A stretch of 40,693 bases of DNA, taken from NCBI GenBank assembly GCA_009602725.1, contig WELB01000046.1, forward strand, positions 628,516 through 669,208, given 5' to 3'. The notes below the pieces were generated by a model. The model was given only the letters and a program-made list of their open reading frames with translations. It was not told where the DNA came from and made no database searches. Numbering within the stretch: the stretch's first letter is position 1; every line of letters starts with the position of its first letter. The stretch is from Spirogloea muscicola (lineage: Eukaryota; Streptophyta; Zygnematophyceae; Spirogloeales; Spirogloeaceae). A program made the translations under genes and the position numbers. Of this stretch, positions 27,500-39,580 are shown piece by piece.

Positions 27500-27690
27500 C
27501 TTGCGTGTTGATGAATCAGTGGAAGGCCGAAGTGGCTAAGCACAACGGCAAGCACATCGACGTACATCACCCTCTGCAAACTGACCCGCTCGCTCAGTGA
27601 CAACGGGTCAATACATAAAGGTCGCTTATCTATGCCTGAATACCAGAATGGCAAAGTCCAGATGGCAAAGCCCTTCTGGGGCGAGCGCGT
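27500..27690 (-). pseudogene. Family A-like 3' end remnant
   Basis: Reverse of the family A 3' UTR (GGCAAGCACATCGACGTACATC...), of the stop/VLTRGY region (CAGTGACAACGGGTCAATAC) and of some upstream codons. It shares GATGCCTGATTAC/TATGCCTGAATAC and AAGCCCTTCTG with the copy at 1830-1990, so these two form an older subgroup. Confidence 0.55.
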
Positions 27691-27769
27691 CAAGGAGGTC
27701 AATACGGGGACGACCCTGCCGGTGTCAATTTCGGCTGGGCTATTAGTTGCTAGCAATGTACATAACATA

Positions 27770-28059
27770 ACAGCCACACTTATGCCGGCCCGGGGCTCCG
27801 GCTAGCAGCCATAGCCGCCGGCCGCACCGAGCTCCACGCGCGGCGCTCGCCTGGGCCAGCTCGCCGCGCGCCCGCCTCTCGCGACCTCCAGCCNGCGAGG
27901 GGCTTCGCAGCGGCGCGAGCCGCCGCGGCGTCCACGCTCGCGGCGCTCGCGGCCCGCCTCCAGGCCGCGCTTGGCTGGCCTCGCCGGGCCGTGGATCCGC
28001 CTGCACTGCCCTGACTGCCGGCGAGGGCTGCTGCCGAGCGCGGCCACTGAGCAACCGTC
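27770..28059 (+). promoter_or_regulatory. GC-rich promoter / 5' UTR of the PDI-C gene
   Basis: About 290 bp of very GC-rich DNA directly before the ATG at 28060, with one ambiguous base (N) at 27893. The sharp change from the repeat remnants at 27690 suggests that the gene's regulatory region starts here. No specific element is identifiable. Confidence 0.4.
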
Positions 28060-31000
28060 ATGACGGCCATCCATCGCCTCAAGTCTGTGGACTTCTACAG
28101 GTCAGGACGACCGGCTGCCTGACAAGACCTCCGTTAGCTGTTATCGTGGCATCGGGTGTTTGCGCCTCTGTGTCAGTCTCAGCACAGTGACTCTACAGTA
28201 ATCAGGAGTTTTTACTCAGTTTGTTTGTCGAGTTACTGTCTTAACAGGAGCATCAGGCTGAGTTGCAGTCTAACTCGAATCTTAGGTCCTTCCAAGCCTG
28301 GTCTATATAGTCTCTGCAGCATGGCGTCCAGGTTCGCAGCAGGACTAGGGGCTGGCCCTTCAGTCTGTCCCGGTTGTCCTTTACATTGTCTGAAAGACAG
28401 CATGGTGATGCCAGTGGAACGACCAGTCCAACCTTCTCCACCATCTCTTGCGACCATTGTTCCGTGCACACAGCAGAACCTTTGGCCCTTTGGACCTGAG
28501 CCCAGAGTCTGTTATAGATGACAGCAAGCTTTAGCAGCACACGGGGACTCTAGGAGGTCGAATCTGTGGAGTTGGTCTGGCATTGTCTGCTGATTCTGTC
28601 CATAACATTGTCCATTACACTGCTCGCAGGAAGATCCCCAGGGACTTGACTGAAGCCTCCCTCTCAGGAGGGGGTCTGTCCGTCATTGCTGCCGTGTCTA
28701 TGGTCCTCCTCTTTGTCCTTGTAAGCCTCTGTCACCCTCCTGCCTGCTGCCATTTGACTCGAAGTCGTCCATGTCTGGGGACACAAGGCAGCTGACAAAT
28801 AAATTGAATCCAGAAAGATAACTGAATTCAGAAAGACACGATATTGATCAGATTATAAGCGACTGTCTGTTCTTTGCAGAGATCTTAGGGGTTGAGGGCC
28901 CATGCCCTTCTTGTGACTGATCCCGGATGCCTCCTTGCAGGAACTTAAGTCATACCTGTCCATATCAACGACAACAGCAGTTGTGGTCGACCGCTGTAAC
29001 GATGGTGACTTGTTGCGCATCAACTTCAACTTCAGGTGACCAACACCATTGCAGTCAGGCTCTACTGGGCTTGTTGACCTCGGCCCTTGCATGGGGTTTT
29101 GCTGTAGGCATATGCTTCCACGTTGCTGATATTGTAAATGCAGGCCTCCCTTGTTCGCCCCTCCCTTGACTTGCAAAATCCCCTGCAGCTTTCCTGCGCT
29201 GTCATGCGAGTTTGCATCAGTAGACGTCAGCGACGTACTGGGCACTGTAAGTCACACGTGTTGTTCCTGGCCCAAGTTATGTCTTTGATGACCAGTCGGC
29301 AGAAGTCCCGCAACTATTGTCATTGCAAGGAGTGTTCACGAGATCTCAGTCAACATCTGTAGCTTTCTCATAGCAAACACTTCAGCCTTGTGCTTACCAG
29401 TTTGTCAAAGGAGTATGTCAATGCAGCCTTGAATCGGTTCTCAATTCTGATTGCATCTTGGCAAGTTGCTTATGAGCAGTTGCTTGTGAGCAGTGGTGTA
29501 AGAAAGTCAAACCAATGTTCAATCACGACAGTGCACTTGCAAAAATTGATTTCTGTCCAGGAGCTTACGTCCTTTCCATGGCCTTTCAGCATAGGTTCAA
29601 CCTTACAAAGACAGTACGCAAGTATCCCATCAATCAGCACCTTGAAGTGGTTGGCCCAGAGCACCACCCTGACCCTGTACCTGTCACAAACAAGCACGGA
29701 GACGAGCACCACGACCGCCAGCTTGCTGAGATGAAGCATGGTGTCTACGATGACGGCAATCTGGAAGGAGCCCTTGTGTTGACGGACGACAACTTTGACC
29801 ACTACGTTGCAGAGTGGGTTCTGCTTCTGCTTCTCACAAGTGCAACAGTTGACTACGTTGTGACTGCAACTGAGTAGCTGTTGCTCTGCAACTGTGTGGG
29901 GCTGGACGCATGTGGCTAGTTGGTCAGTCAGGCCGCCTGTCAAATGCAGTCTCTCTAACAGGAGTCGTTTTCTTCTCATTGTCTGCTTAGACAGGTACCC
30001 AGTTGTTTTCGTGAACTTCTTCGCGCCTTGGTGCCCGTGGTGCCAACGCCTGGTCAGTCTCACCTGACTTTACCTTGAACCCTGAACCCTTTACTAAACC
30101 CTAGACTTTGAACTCTAAACCCGGAACCCTTAACCATAAAATCTAGAGCGAGCCAGAGGCCACTCCTGCCATCTGCCTAGACATCTCAATAAGGTGCAGG
30201 AGATATGAGAGGCATCTAAACAATTTGTACGCAAGGCCACTCTTCAGCTTCAGGGGCAAGCAAGCATACATGAACTGAGAGGAGGCAGAGTGCTGTTGCG
30301 CTAATAAAATGTCATTTACCTTTTCGCAGGAGCCTTCCTGGGAAAAAGCCTCAAAGATCATGGCAGCCAAGTATGCACTAACACAGTGTAATATGTCAAG
30401 AGCAGCACAGGGTTATTAGCTTACTTACTGAGTTGCTACGGTTTGCCTTTGTGCCTCTTGCAACTGGCGACTTCAGCAGGCTCTGTTTGCAAGCTTTCTC
30501 TTTGGACAACTTTGGCTTGAAGTTACTCGTATCGAGTCAGCAAGAAGTTGTCATGCACCTCTAGAAGCTCAGGTCTCTGTTTGGTAATCTTTGCTGGCTA
30601 TCAGGTTCAACCCTGAGGCAGATGGAAGGATACGGCTGGCTAAGGTTGACTGCACGATACATCAGAATCTGTGTAGGAGGTGGGTTTCCTCCTGGGCCAT
30701 ATTGTGCAAACAAGTAGCTATGCATTGCGTTCAAGAAACATCATGATGGGAGCATTGAGGACTTTTATGAAACCCGTTAGCAAATGTCAGTCGTTTCTCT
30801 AAGAAGTGGAGTCCCTGCTCCTGATTTTGAGAGCTTGCAGATTTTTAGAGGTTAGGGTCCAGGGATTGGTGTTCTGCCTTGGACTGAGAGGCCAGTCGGG
30901 ACTTGCTGTGGTGACATTTCTTATTGTCTGGCACAGCCACCATATACAGGGGTTTCCTTCCCTTCGTATCTTTCGGATGGGTCAGAATATTCGAGACATT

Positions 31001-33047
31001 CATGGGCAACATGATCACGAGTCTTATTACGGCAATCGCGACACTGATGCCCTTGTTGAGGTAGCCATTGGCTGTCGTTTTCAAAATCTCATATATTCTG
31101 CAGTCAAGAATTGCATTTCTCGGAGCTATACTGCATACAGCTGCATACTCTAGGGTATAGAATGAAGGATTTAAACATAGGGGTTTGACTAAAGCTCCTG
31201 TCCATGAAGTTGACATTGACAACTGGAAGGATGTGTACAGATGTAAGATGCATGACCAGCATAACAATGAACCACCTCTCACTTTGCAGTTCGCAGAATC
31301 GCTAGTGCCAGAGGCAGTGCTCGGTGAGGATGGCAACATTGAGATGGAGCACGATCATGAGAAGTCGCTGCCGCATGCTCACCTGCGACGCAAGGCTCCA
31401 TCGTCTGGAGGCTGCAAGATTGAGGGCTTTGTTCTTGTGAAGAAGGTGAAGTACAATCAGTCACAAATGTAGTAAGCATATTCATATGCTCTAGATGCAA
31501 ACGATTCAGAGAAGGCAGTACTTTGCCGCTGTAGCTGGGACTTTGTGTGGCTGGATATGGTGTCTTCTCCAGGATGGTGAGTTGCAAATGCTGACTTCCA
31601 TGAAGGTCAAGTGGTTGCATCTTACTTCGGATTACTTCAAATCGAGAAAGATTGATAAGGCCTTGGAGTAACTATGTGCAGGTCCCTGGGAATCTGATGG
31701 TGTCTGCCAGCTCAGGCTCGCATTCCTTTGACCCTGCAAGCATGAATATGAGCCATGCCGTGGACCATCTGAGCTTTGGAAGGAAGCTTGCCCGGTGGCG
31801 TCAGGACGAGCTTCACAGGCTCACGCCCCACTTGCCGCAGCTCCCAGACCGCCTGACGGGCAACCTCTTCGTCTCGCACCATGACAATCTTACAGTGAGT
31901 CCTAAGCCCTATATGGTAGTGAGTACCACTTATGGCAGAACAACGTGGATATCATTCGTCAGTCCACATCAAGCTCATAATCTCTGGGACCCACATCCAG
32001 TAGTCAATAGCAGCTATGCTCTCTAGGCATGCAGACACTTTCAGTGACATTGTCGCTTGAACTATGCGTCAGCTGAGAGCTTTCCTATCCTTTGCAGCAT
32101 GATCACTACCTTCAGGTGGTCAAGACAGAGGTGCTGCCACTACGCAAGGCAAGGGACGACAAGGTGATGTTGCAGTACGAGTACACTGCACATAGCAATA
32201 CTCTTCAAGCAGAAACGGTACCGGTGGCAAGATTTCATTATGAGCTCTCACCCATGCAGGTGCACCTTACCTCAGTGCACATACTGCTGGCTGGCTAGTT
32301 TGGAAGCATGTAAGCATGGAAGCAAGTAACACCACTGTTGCTTAGATGGGGGGTAAGCCTCACAAAATGGCCACATGGCATGGCACGTGTGTAAGTCTTA
32401 TGAGTAAAGCTGCTAGGTATACACTCACTAAGCTTTGGTGTTCAGATTCCCTGCTACTTTAAACTGTGTGGCTGTGTTGTAGGAGAGTAGCTTAATCTCG
32501 CGTCCACAACTTGCAGGTACTGATAAGTGAGCAGCGGAGATCATTTTCTCACTTTTTGACAAACGTTTGCGCCATCATTGGTGGCGTTTTTACGGTGAGA
32601 CTTGTTTTCAGCCCTAGTCCTTGGCCAGCAGGATATTGTTGCTTCTTGTACTGGGACTGTAGGCTGAGCCATCTGCTAAGCTATCATTTCTTTTCCGAGG
32701 AGGTAGTAATGTCTGTGCGTCACAGAGACAGAAGTCACAGTGGCAGCATGATTGCTACACCATGCGCTCAATATTAGAAAGCATAGACTGTGCCTCTTCA
32801 AACCATGAGATTGATCATGAGATCAATAAGACTTGAGGCACGCTCATCTGTCCACCATAGGTGATGCTATACTAACATAGTGCCGTGCACCTTCAATCAT
32901 TTATGTAGCAAGTTGGGAGCTAATCTAGGCCACCTGAATGCTCACCTGCCAGCTGCTTTTCTGGTGCAGGTAGCTGGCATCCTCGACTCAATGCTGCATG
33001 GGGCTGCGAGCCTTGTGAAGAAGGTGCAGCTTGGAAAGCAAAGCTAG
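28060..33047 (+). CDS. PDIL5: Protein disulfide isomerase of the PDI-C type (thioredoxin domain inside an ERV41/46 protein)
   Basis: Fourteen exons: 28060-28100, 28630-28720, 28941-29035, 29189-29246, 29590-29813, 29995-30052, 30330-30370, 30605-30679, 30937-31060, 31290-31445, 31682-31894, 32098-32259, 32517-32594, 32970-33047. All introns are GT-AG, phases agree, 497 aa. N-terminus LKSVDFYRKIPRDLTEASLSGGGLS, then a membrane segment (VIAAVSMVLLFVL) and the first ERGIC-type part (SCEFASVDVSDVLGT). The thioredoxin domain has active site FFAPWCPWCQRL and the cis-Pro segment IQGFPSLRIF. Then comes the COPII-coated ERV part (GNLMVSASSGSHSFD...NMSHAVDHLSFG, QYEYTAHS, FHYELSPMQ), a second membrane segment around NVCAIIGGVFTVAGILD, and a short KKVQLGK tail. 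Plant relatives (Arabidopsis PDIL5-3/5-4) are about 480 aa. Expected role: thiol-disulfide exchange in the ER lumen, cycling between ER and Golgi. The CPWC pair keeps both redox cysteines. Confidence 0.95.
30062..30140. repeat. Degenerate telomere-like tract in an intron of the PDI-C gene
   Basis: CCTTGAACCCTGAACCC, ACTAAACCCTAG and CTCTAAACCC are AACCCTAAA-like units within intron 6 (30053-30329). More decayed than the tract at 3696. Confidence 0.55.
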
Positions 33048-34160
33048 TCGTCACTTCTGCTCCAGTAGCTTTTACACCGCCATTGACCTCATTCCTTGCC
33101 TTGGACCGCTGCTCAGACCCTACAGTGCCCTGAAGTGCAGTATCGATTTAGCATGTCATGCAAGCTAGATAATGTACTTGCAGTGGCCTATTTAGTGTGA
33201 AGTTCTGAGATGGTTGAGCATCATTGCCGGTTGCCGAATTCATGTGAGTGTCTTTGACAAGGTGATAACTTATTCATGGGGGAAAGCTCCTCCACTCGTA
33301 GTGGCACATACCTCCAAGGCAGAATTGGTCATTGGGCTCGCTCACTTCAACCCTCAGTCGGTGTTTATTGGACTTGAATAAATGTCGTCGGCATCTGGTA
33401 TCTCGGCTTAAGGTGTAAGAGTACTTTGTAATCTTGTTGGGTGTGCGCAAGGGAAGGTAATGACGGAACAGGTGGGGATGCGTCAGCGTCATCGTGCGCA
33501 GCTGAAGCATCATCGTCATCAGCGCAGCTCGGCAGTTGGCTGGGTGTGGAAAGGCGAAACAGTCCCCGTCGGATGACGCGGCAACGTGACGCCGGCGGTG
33601 ACGCTGATGCTCAGCCACTGGCTGACGCTGACACCGGCTCGTCTGACGAATGAGCGTCCAAGCCGCTGCCGAATTGCCCAATCACACGGCGGGAGACACG
33701 AGAAGTCAGCCAATGAGCGCCCGGCAAAGCGACCACGTGCGCTCCGGAAGGTTCCTGGGGACGCCGGCAGGCCCTCGATGCGGTTGGCCATCCGACGGGC
33801 GGCGGCCCCCCGGGCTTGTCGACAGAGAAAAACAGCCCCGCCGGGAGGATGCCTGGGGTGCTTGACGGCGCCGCTAAGTCGCCGATAGCGCGCCTCCCCG
33901 CTGCGGCCCGGGAGGGCACGCTTACTTAGCTCGATCCCGTCAAGGCCGGGGAGGAGGTCGAGAGGCGCGCTATCGAGAAATTAGCGCGCTGTCAAGATTT
34001 AGCGGCGCTGCGCCGCGGCGCGCCTCCCGGTAAACCTCGGGTAAGCCGCCGCCACCCCGCCGCGGCGCCGCGACCTCTGCTCCATCCCCGCCTCCGCCGC
34101 CGCCGCCGCCTCTGCCGCCGCCGCCGCCGCTGCGGGCCAATTTGAGCTCNGCGCGGCCGG
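33048..34160. other. Intergenic region between PDI-C and calnexin
   Basis: 1.1 kb holding the PDI-C 3' UTR and, further on, the GC-rich calnexin upstream region with a nested inverted repeat (33868-34008) and CCG runs (34080-34135). Short overlapping frames at 33440-33920 show no motif. No hairpin module is present. Confidence 0.45.
33868..34008. repeat. Nested inverted repeat upstream of calnexin
   Basis: Outer arms GCGCCGCTAA (33868-33877) and TTAGCGGCGC (33999-34008); inner arms GATAGCGCGCCTC (33884-33896) and GAGGCGCGCTATC (33962-33974). Both pairs are perfect complements. It could be a small foldback transposon or a regulatory secondary structure; I see no clear target duplication. Confidence 0.75.
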
Positions 34161-37100
34161 GCGCCGGCGCCGGCGCTGCGGCTGCCGCTGCTGCTGCTGC
34201 CGCTGCTCGCGGGATCGCTCGCAGCAGCATTGGCGACGGACAAGGCGAGGCTCGGGCTGACTTGAACCCGCGCCCTCTCGTTACTTGCATCGTCGGAGTA
34301 GGAGAATCCAGCTTGCTCCTCGTTCACTCTGTCGTTCAAGCATTTAGGATGCGCAGATAGGATTTTAGGATTCGCAGATAGGAGTCGCAGATCCCACCGA
34401 AACGCAGATCGTGGGCTAGGAGTCTTCTTGGATGACTGGCAGTGTGGCAGCTTCGTTTGCACACTGACAGCAACTTGCCAAAGCATTGCTTAAACCCCTT
34501 GCTTCAGCTCAAATGACGCCATTGAGAGGTTGTCGTGGCTACAGGTCGTCTTTTACGAGTCCTTTGAGGAGCCGCTCGAGGGGCGCTGGATCGTGTCAGA
34601 AAGCAGCGACTATCAAGGTGGGTTGTGCTCAATGGACTGCACTGTGATCGTGCGCTGACTACATCAAACTGGTGATTGCACAGGGTGATTCACATATAAG
34701 TTGAGATCCACAGACACAATAGTAGGTTCTTGCAGTACCTGGGAGTGAGCTGGCAGCTGCCACACAGAAGTGCTTAGTATTCATGCCTTTCCGAGACTGC
34801 TGACTGGAATCATTGGCTACTCTTACTGACTGTCGACTTTGTCGACTCTTGCTACATTTGTCAGGCGAGTGGAAGCGGGAGAAGAGTCTCGGTCATGATG
34901 ACTATGGCCTCCTTGTGCCCGAGAAGGCAAAGAAGTACGCCATAGCCGCTGTGCTTCCCGAGAAGGTAGACCCAAAGGTGGACTCTGTCGTGCTGCAGTA
35001 CGACCTGCGGCTCCAAGGCGGCCTCGAGTGTGGTGGCGCCTACCTCAAGTTCCTCATGGACCAGGCAAGACCTCACTTTACGGATTGTGATTCAACTCAT
35101 CTAATGATACTGGCGCATGAAATGACATTGCCTCTGATACTTAAGTGGTCACTGGTGCTTTTGCTGTCGCAGGAGGCAGGCTGGACGCCCAACCAGTTCT
35201 CGAACGAATCCCCGTATTCGATCATGTTTGGGCCCGACAAGTGCGGCGGCACTAACAAGGTGCATTTCATCTTCCGGCACAAGAACCCCAAGACTGGCAA
35301 GTACGTGGAGCATCACCTCAAGAACCCCCCCACGCCCATCACGGACAAGCTGTCGCACGTCTACACCGCCGTCCTCCACGCAAACAACACCCTGAAGGTG
35401 CACACAAGGCTCTTGTGTAGCTGATATCCGGTCACTTGCAGAAATAGGTTTGACTTTTAGCAGCTGGATCGAATGCACTCCTCTCATATGAAGGAGACTA
35501 CATGATTGCTGTCATGGAGGAAGGGTTGGTGGGTGCAATTTGGTGGTTAAGTAAATTAACTGCAGGAGGTGAAGGACAAGGTCACACTTTATTTGCTAAC
35601 AGTATGTAGTAAGTCCTGGCAATCATTACTTGCCTTTGATGCACCTTGCACCTTGGCATCACTTCAGACCCACTATTGAGAAGGTAGAGGACTTTGCGGC
35701 GTCCCAGAAAGGCCTTGAACGGCTCAAAATACCAATAGCTTGATTGGATTCTCATGAAGAGTATTCAGAATTTCCTACCTAGGCACATTACTTAGAGTGA
35801 GCAACAAGCAGATTAAGATAGATGACCACTGTCAGGGGGCACGATATAGTTGAGCATTGTTCTGATAGCTGTGAAGGATGCTGTTGTGGGGGACAGCCAG
35901 CTGAAGTCAACAGTAAGCAGCCACTGTTTGCTGACAGGCCCTTGAGTGCCACTTTTGCAGTTGATGATTGACGGTGTAGAAAAGAAGACCGTCAACATCC
36001 TGTCGGACCACTTCGATCCGCCAATTGTCCCGCCGAAGGAGATCAACGATCCCGACGACAAGAAGCCGGCTGACTGGGATGACAAGGAAAGGATCCCAGA
36101 CCCCGACGCAACAAAGCCTGACGATTGGGACGAGGACGCGCCGAGGCAGGTGGAGGACACTGATGCCGTGAAGCCGGAGGGCTGGCTTGATGATGAGCCG
36201 CTGGAAGTATGCCTCTTCACACCCGACTCACTCGGTTCTCCACCATGATCCTTGATAATGGGTGTCCTCTGGAAGGCAACACAGAGCTCTTCTCTTCCTG
36301 TACTGCTCCGCAAAGAAAGGCCCTGAGTCCACCCGTCATGATCTGAGAGGCAAGAATTGTACAGGTGTAAATACATGTTGCAACCAAATGTTAGCCGCAG
36401 GATATTGATTGTTGAGCTGACAGTTGTATTCGGCCATCGCTGCACAGATTGATGACCCCGAAGCCACCAAGCCGGATGACTGGGATGACGAGGAGGATGG
36501 CACGTGGGAGCCCAACAAGATCACCAACCCGAAGTGCACACAGGGCCCTGGTTGCGGAGAGTGGACGCGCCCCACGAAGAAGAACCCTGCCTACAAGGTA
36601 CCAAGCACTTGCTGTTGCACATGTAGAAAAGAACAGAAGCGCTGTACGTTGATAACTGGTATCTGCACTCTGCTCTAAGTTCGTCCAGTTGCAGCTGCAA
36701 AGTACTTCAAGGTTACTGTCTAGTTGCCTTGGAAAATCTAACAAGTCAAGTGGAGCATGAGCGCAGGGCAAGTGGTCAGCTCCATTGGTTGAGAATCCCA
36801 ACTACCAAGGGATCTGGGCACCCAGGAAGATTGACAACCCCGAGTGCTTTGAGCTGGAGCGTCCTGACCTGGAGTCCATAGCAGCTGTGGGCATTGAGAT
36901 CTGGACCATGAATGTGAGCAAGTGGCAACATACAATCTCCTAGTCTGATGTGCACCAAGCTTTGAAGTTGTAAGAGTTAGCCAAGTTGGGCAGTGGAGTG
37001 CAACATGTGGTCGTGTACTGTGTCTACAGTTGAATTTTTGGTCGTGTGCAAGGTTGCTCAGTATTATGTAGAGCACTCATCGTGTCCGGGCACGCAGGAT

Positions 37101-38358
37101 GGGATGCTGTTTGACAACATCCTGGTGACGCACGATGAGGATGTTGCAAATGAGTACGTGGAGACTGCGTGGAGGCCCAAGTATGATGCTGAGAAGAAGC
37201 TCAAGGATGACGAGGAGGCCAAGGAGGCCACCAAGAGCAAGAAGCCAAGCGGCGACAACTGGGAGGTATATTCTCGTTGAAATCAAGATGATCCCCAGAG
37301 TATTCGTTTTGCTGCTTAGAGGCTAAAGATATCAGGTCCTGACGTTTTGCAGATTAGCTGCTGCAAGGCGTTGATAGTAGTCACCTTCATTTGTGTCGGC
37401 ATGCAAGCAGGTTAGGTAAGGTTGTTTAGCTGAGGAGAGGCTCCATAACCTGCTTGGCTTTTGAGCTGATCTGCAAATGCATACATTTCGTGCAGGCAAA
37501 AATGTTTCAGATTCTCCACAAGATTCCCAAGATCCCATTCTTGAGGCCGTTTTCAAAGAATCTGGAGGTGAGCTCACACAGTGTGGCGCTTGCAGTATCA
37601 GCAGTCGAATAGTTGGATCTATTTTCTTAAGGTGGGCTCCGGCGAGTGTAATCGTCTCTCCAGAGGGGGCAATTATGTCATGACAGATGAAGCAGTGTCT
37701 TAAGAGGGAGAGAAATTTGATCTGCTATTCAGGACGTGAACATGGCCGCTGAGGCTTTGCCTCTGCTTCGTGTTCTCTTGCAGGCGATTATTGAGCAAGG
37801 GGAGGACTATCCACTGGCGACCGCTGCCGTCCTTGGTCTTATCTTCACCACTTTTGTGGTCCTTCTCTACAACCTCGCGTCACTGATTCCTCTGATCCCA
37901 GCCAAGAAGGGTACAAAGGTGTGCACTATGCTTGACCTTCTTGGTTCCTCTTCATAACATTGTGTTCGAAATGTGCCAGGTAACATTGTTGTAGGTTGCT
38001 GTGCCCAACCTGGCCTCGCACAATCTTGTCATTATGAAGTCTATCATGATAATGTCAGGTTTTTCTTAAGCTAATTTGGCTTAGCGGATTGAGATGATGG
38101 CCTGCTGTATGTTGCCAGAAAATCACACTGGAGCAAGCGAAGAAGGAAGATTTGTCCACATCAGATGACGTTGTTGAGGAGGAGGAGAAGGAATTGGAGC
38201 AACAAGTGGAAGACATTGCAGCAGCGGCGGAGGACGCTGCGGCAGAGAAGGCTGCAGATGCAACAACCGATGGGGCTGCTGCTGTTACTGACGAGATTGT
38301 GATGGAGGAGGAACCCGTTGGGATGGCCACGCGGCGCAGGACGCGCCGGGATACGTAG
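34161..38358 (+). CDS. CNX: Calnexin (start codon not visible)
   Basis: Exons: 34161?-34244, 34545-34617, 34865-35064, 35173-35397, 35961-36206, 36448-36597, 36767-36913, 37098-37265, 37496-37567, 37784-37918, 38119-38358; 551 aa from the second exon on. Order: [13 protein letters not shown], lectin part with [27 protein letters not shown] and [11 protein letters not shown]-domain with four I-x-D-P-x3-K-P-x-x-W-D repeats and then G-x-W-x-P/N-P-x-Y/C repeats (ITNPKC, VENPNYQ, IDNPEC); return to the lectin fold ([18 protein letters not shown]); membrane segment [19 protein letters not shown]; acidic cytosolic tail ending RRRTRRDT. Calnexin binds monoglucosylated glycoproteins and holds them in the ER until folded. 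The proposed first exon encodes a signal peptide ([20 protein letters not shown], then TDK), but its frame meets a stop at 34143 beside an ambiguous base at 34150 and has no ATG. Introns 1 and 3 appear to use GC donors. Confidence 0.93.
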
Positions 38359-38541
38359 CACGGTAGCACTGGCACTCAGGCTTGGAACGCAAGACTTGAG
38401 GTCCTGGTGTAGGTGTAAGCACACGACATCATTGCAAGAGTTGCATGGTGCTCTGACCACGGTGGCAGCTTGCGAGCATTACAAAGCTGCGCAACTGAAG
38501 AACAGGCACCTAACCTTCTTGAGGTCCTTTGTTGCGCGGAG

Positions 38542-38570
38542 AGTAGGTGCGCAGTGCTTGCGCACCTACT
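38542..38570. terminator. Perfect 12-bp stem-loop downstream of calnexin
   Basis: AGTAGGTGCGCA, loop GTGCT, TGCGCACCTACT, 184 bp after the calnexin stop. A TGTAA motif (the usual poly(A) signal of green algae) lies at about 38414, upstream of it. Whether the hairpin belongs to the 3' UTR or to the spacer is unknown, so the terminator label is tentative. Confidence 0.4.
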
Positions 38571-39440
38571 AGTGCCATCTTTCTTGCCCATTCGCGGCAG
38601 CTTGGCTTTGGAGGAAGTGTTCTGTCTCACTGATGGTGTACGTTGTACAGCGATTCACTCGTGCATTCTGGCGAAGGGCGCTGTCGGTGCTGCAAGCACT
38701 CTGTAGCTGGTTCTCGTTGACTGGACATGCAACACCACTATCAAGTACAATGTGTCCTGGTGATTTCTTGCTCGTTTGGGATAAGTCCTGCAAGGACATG
38801 CACTTGTGGAGGCCGCCAAGGGGGACGAAGTGGTGGAGACAGCCTTAGAAAGAGGGTTGAGCAAGTTGTAGAAGTGCTGGTCCACCAACATGCTGCTGAT
38901 CATGGGGTGTACTGAGTCTGGGGGCACTATAATCTCTTCCAATGACGAGCCTGTCTGCTGGTGCTGCTCACACGATCCTGTCCATCTTCAAGGCTGCCCT
39001 CTTTCGGCCATTGTCCCCTCTGGACGAGTTCTTCTCCTTAGATGCGAGTCAACTGCACCCGAAACATTGGCCAATGCCTCCTATGGCTGAGATGAAGCAA
39101 AGAGTTGGTGTCTGTGCTGTGTCCAGCTTGCCATGCTGCTGGCCCAGTGAGGCAATTGGTCCCCAGCTGCTCCCCGCTCTTGTTGATTTCTTAGGTCAGA
39201 CAACTCTTGATGTCGAACCTTTTGATAGTGGCTGTTGGCCACCCCTTCTCTGTTGAATATTTTGTATGGTGAAGTAGCAATGTGGGCTGGGCAACCACCG
39301 GACTCAGCCTAGTGGGCCGTGGGAGCTCTCCCTGTGGAAAGGGTGCCTGGCACAGCGGGCTTAATTTCAGATTGTGTAGATCTGAGGCAAAAGCGCTGCT
39401 GCTCTGGTGCGCCGCAACTATGACTGAATCTCATTGAATG
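38571..39440. other. Intergenic, no recognised gene
   Basis: The best frame is + 38942-39256 (104 codons), without known motifs. No hairpin module occurs here. A gene with small exons cannot be excluded. Confidence 0.35.
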
Positions 39441-39442
39441 TG

Positions 39443-39580
39443 GGCGGAGCCTGTGCTGTCTGTGTGACTGTGTGACTGATCTCTGCGTGATGGCGGAATG
39501 AGCAGTTTGAGTGACTGTGTGGCTGATCTCTGAGAGAGGCGGAGCCTGTGCTGTCTGTGTGACTAAGTGTTTTGGTCTCT
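39443..39580. repeat. Imperfect 47-bp tandem repeat (three units)
   Basis: Units start at about 39443, 39491 and 39538. GGCGGAGCCTGTGCTGTCTG and the next seven bases are identical in units 1 and 3; TGACTGTGTGNCTGATCTCTG is shared by units 1 and 2. Confidence 0.7.

Noticed and set aside
34240..34330. tRNA-like antisense pattern (TTGAACCCGCG...)
   Set aside because: The putative T-stem does not pair and no matching acceptor stem or anticodon arm could be drawn; it lies in the calnexin first intron.
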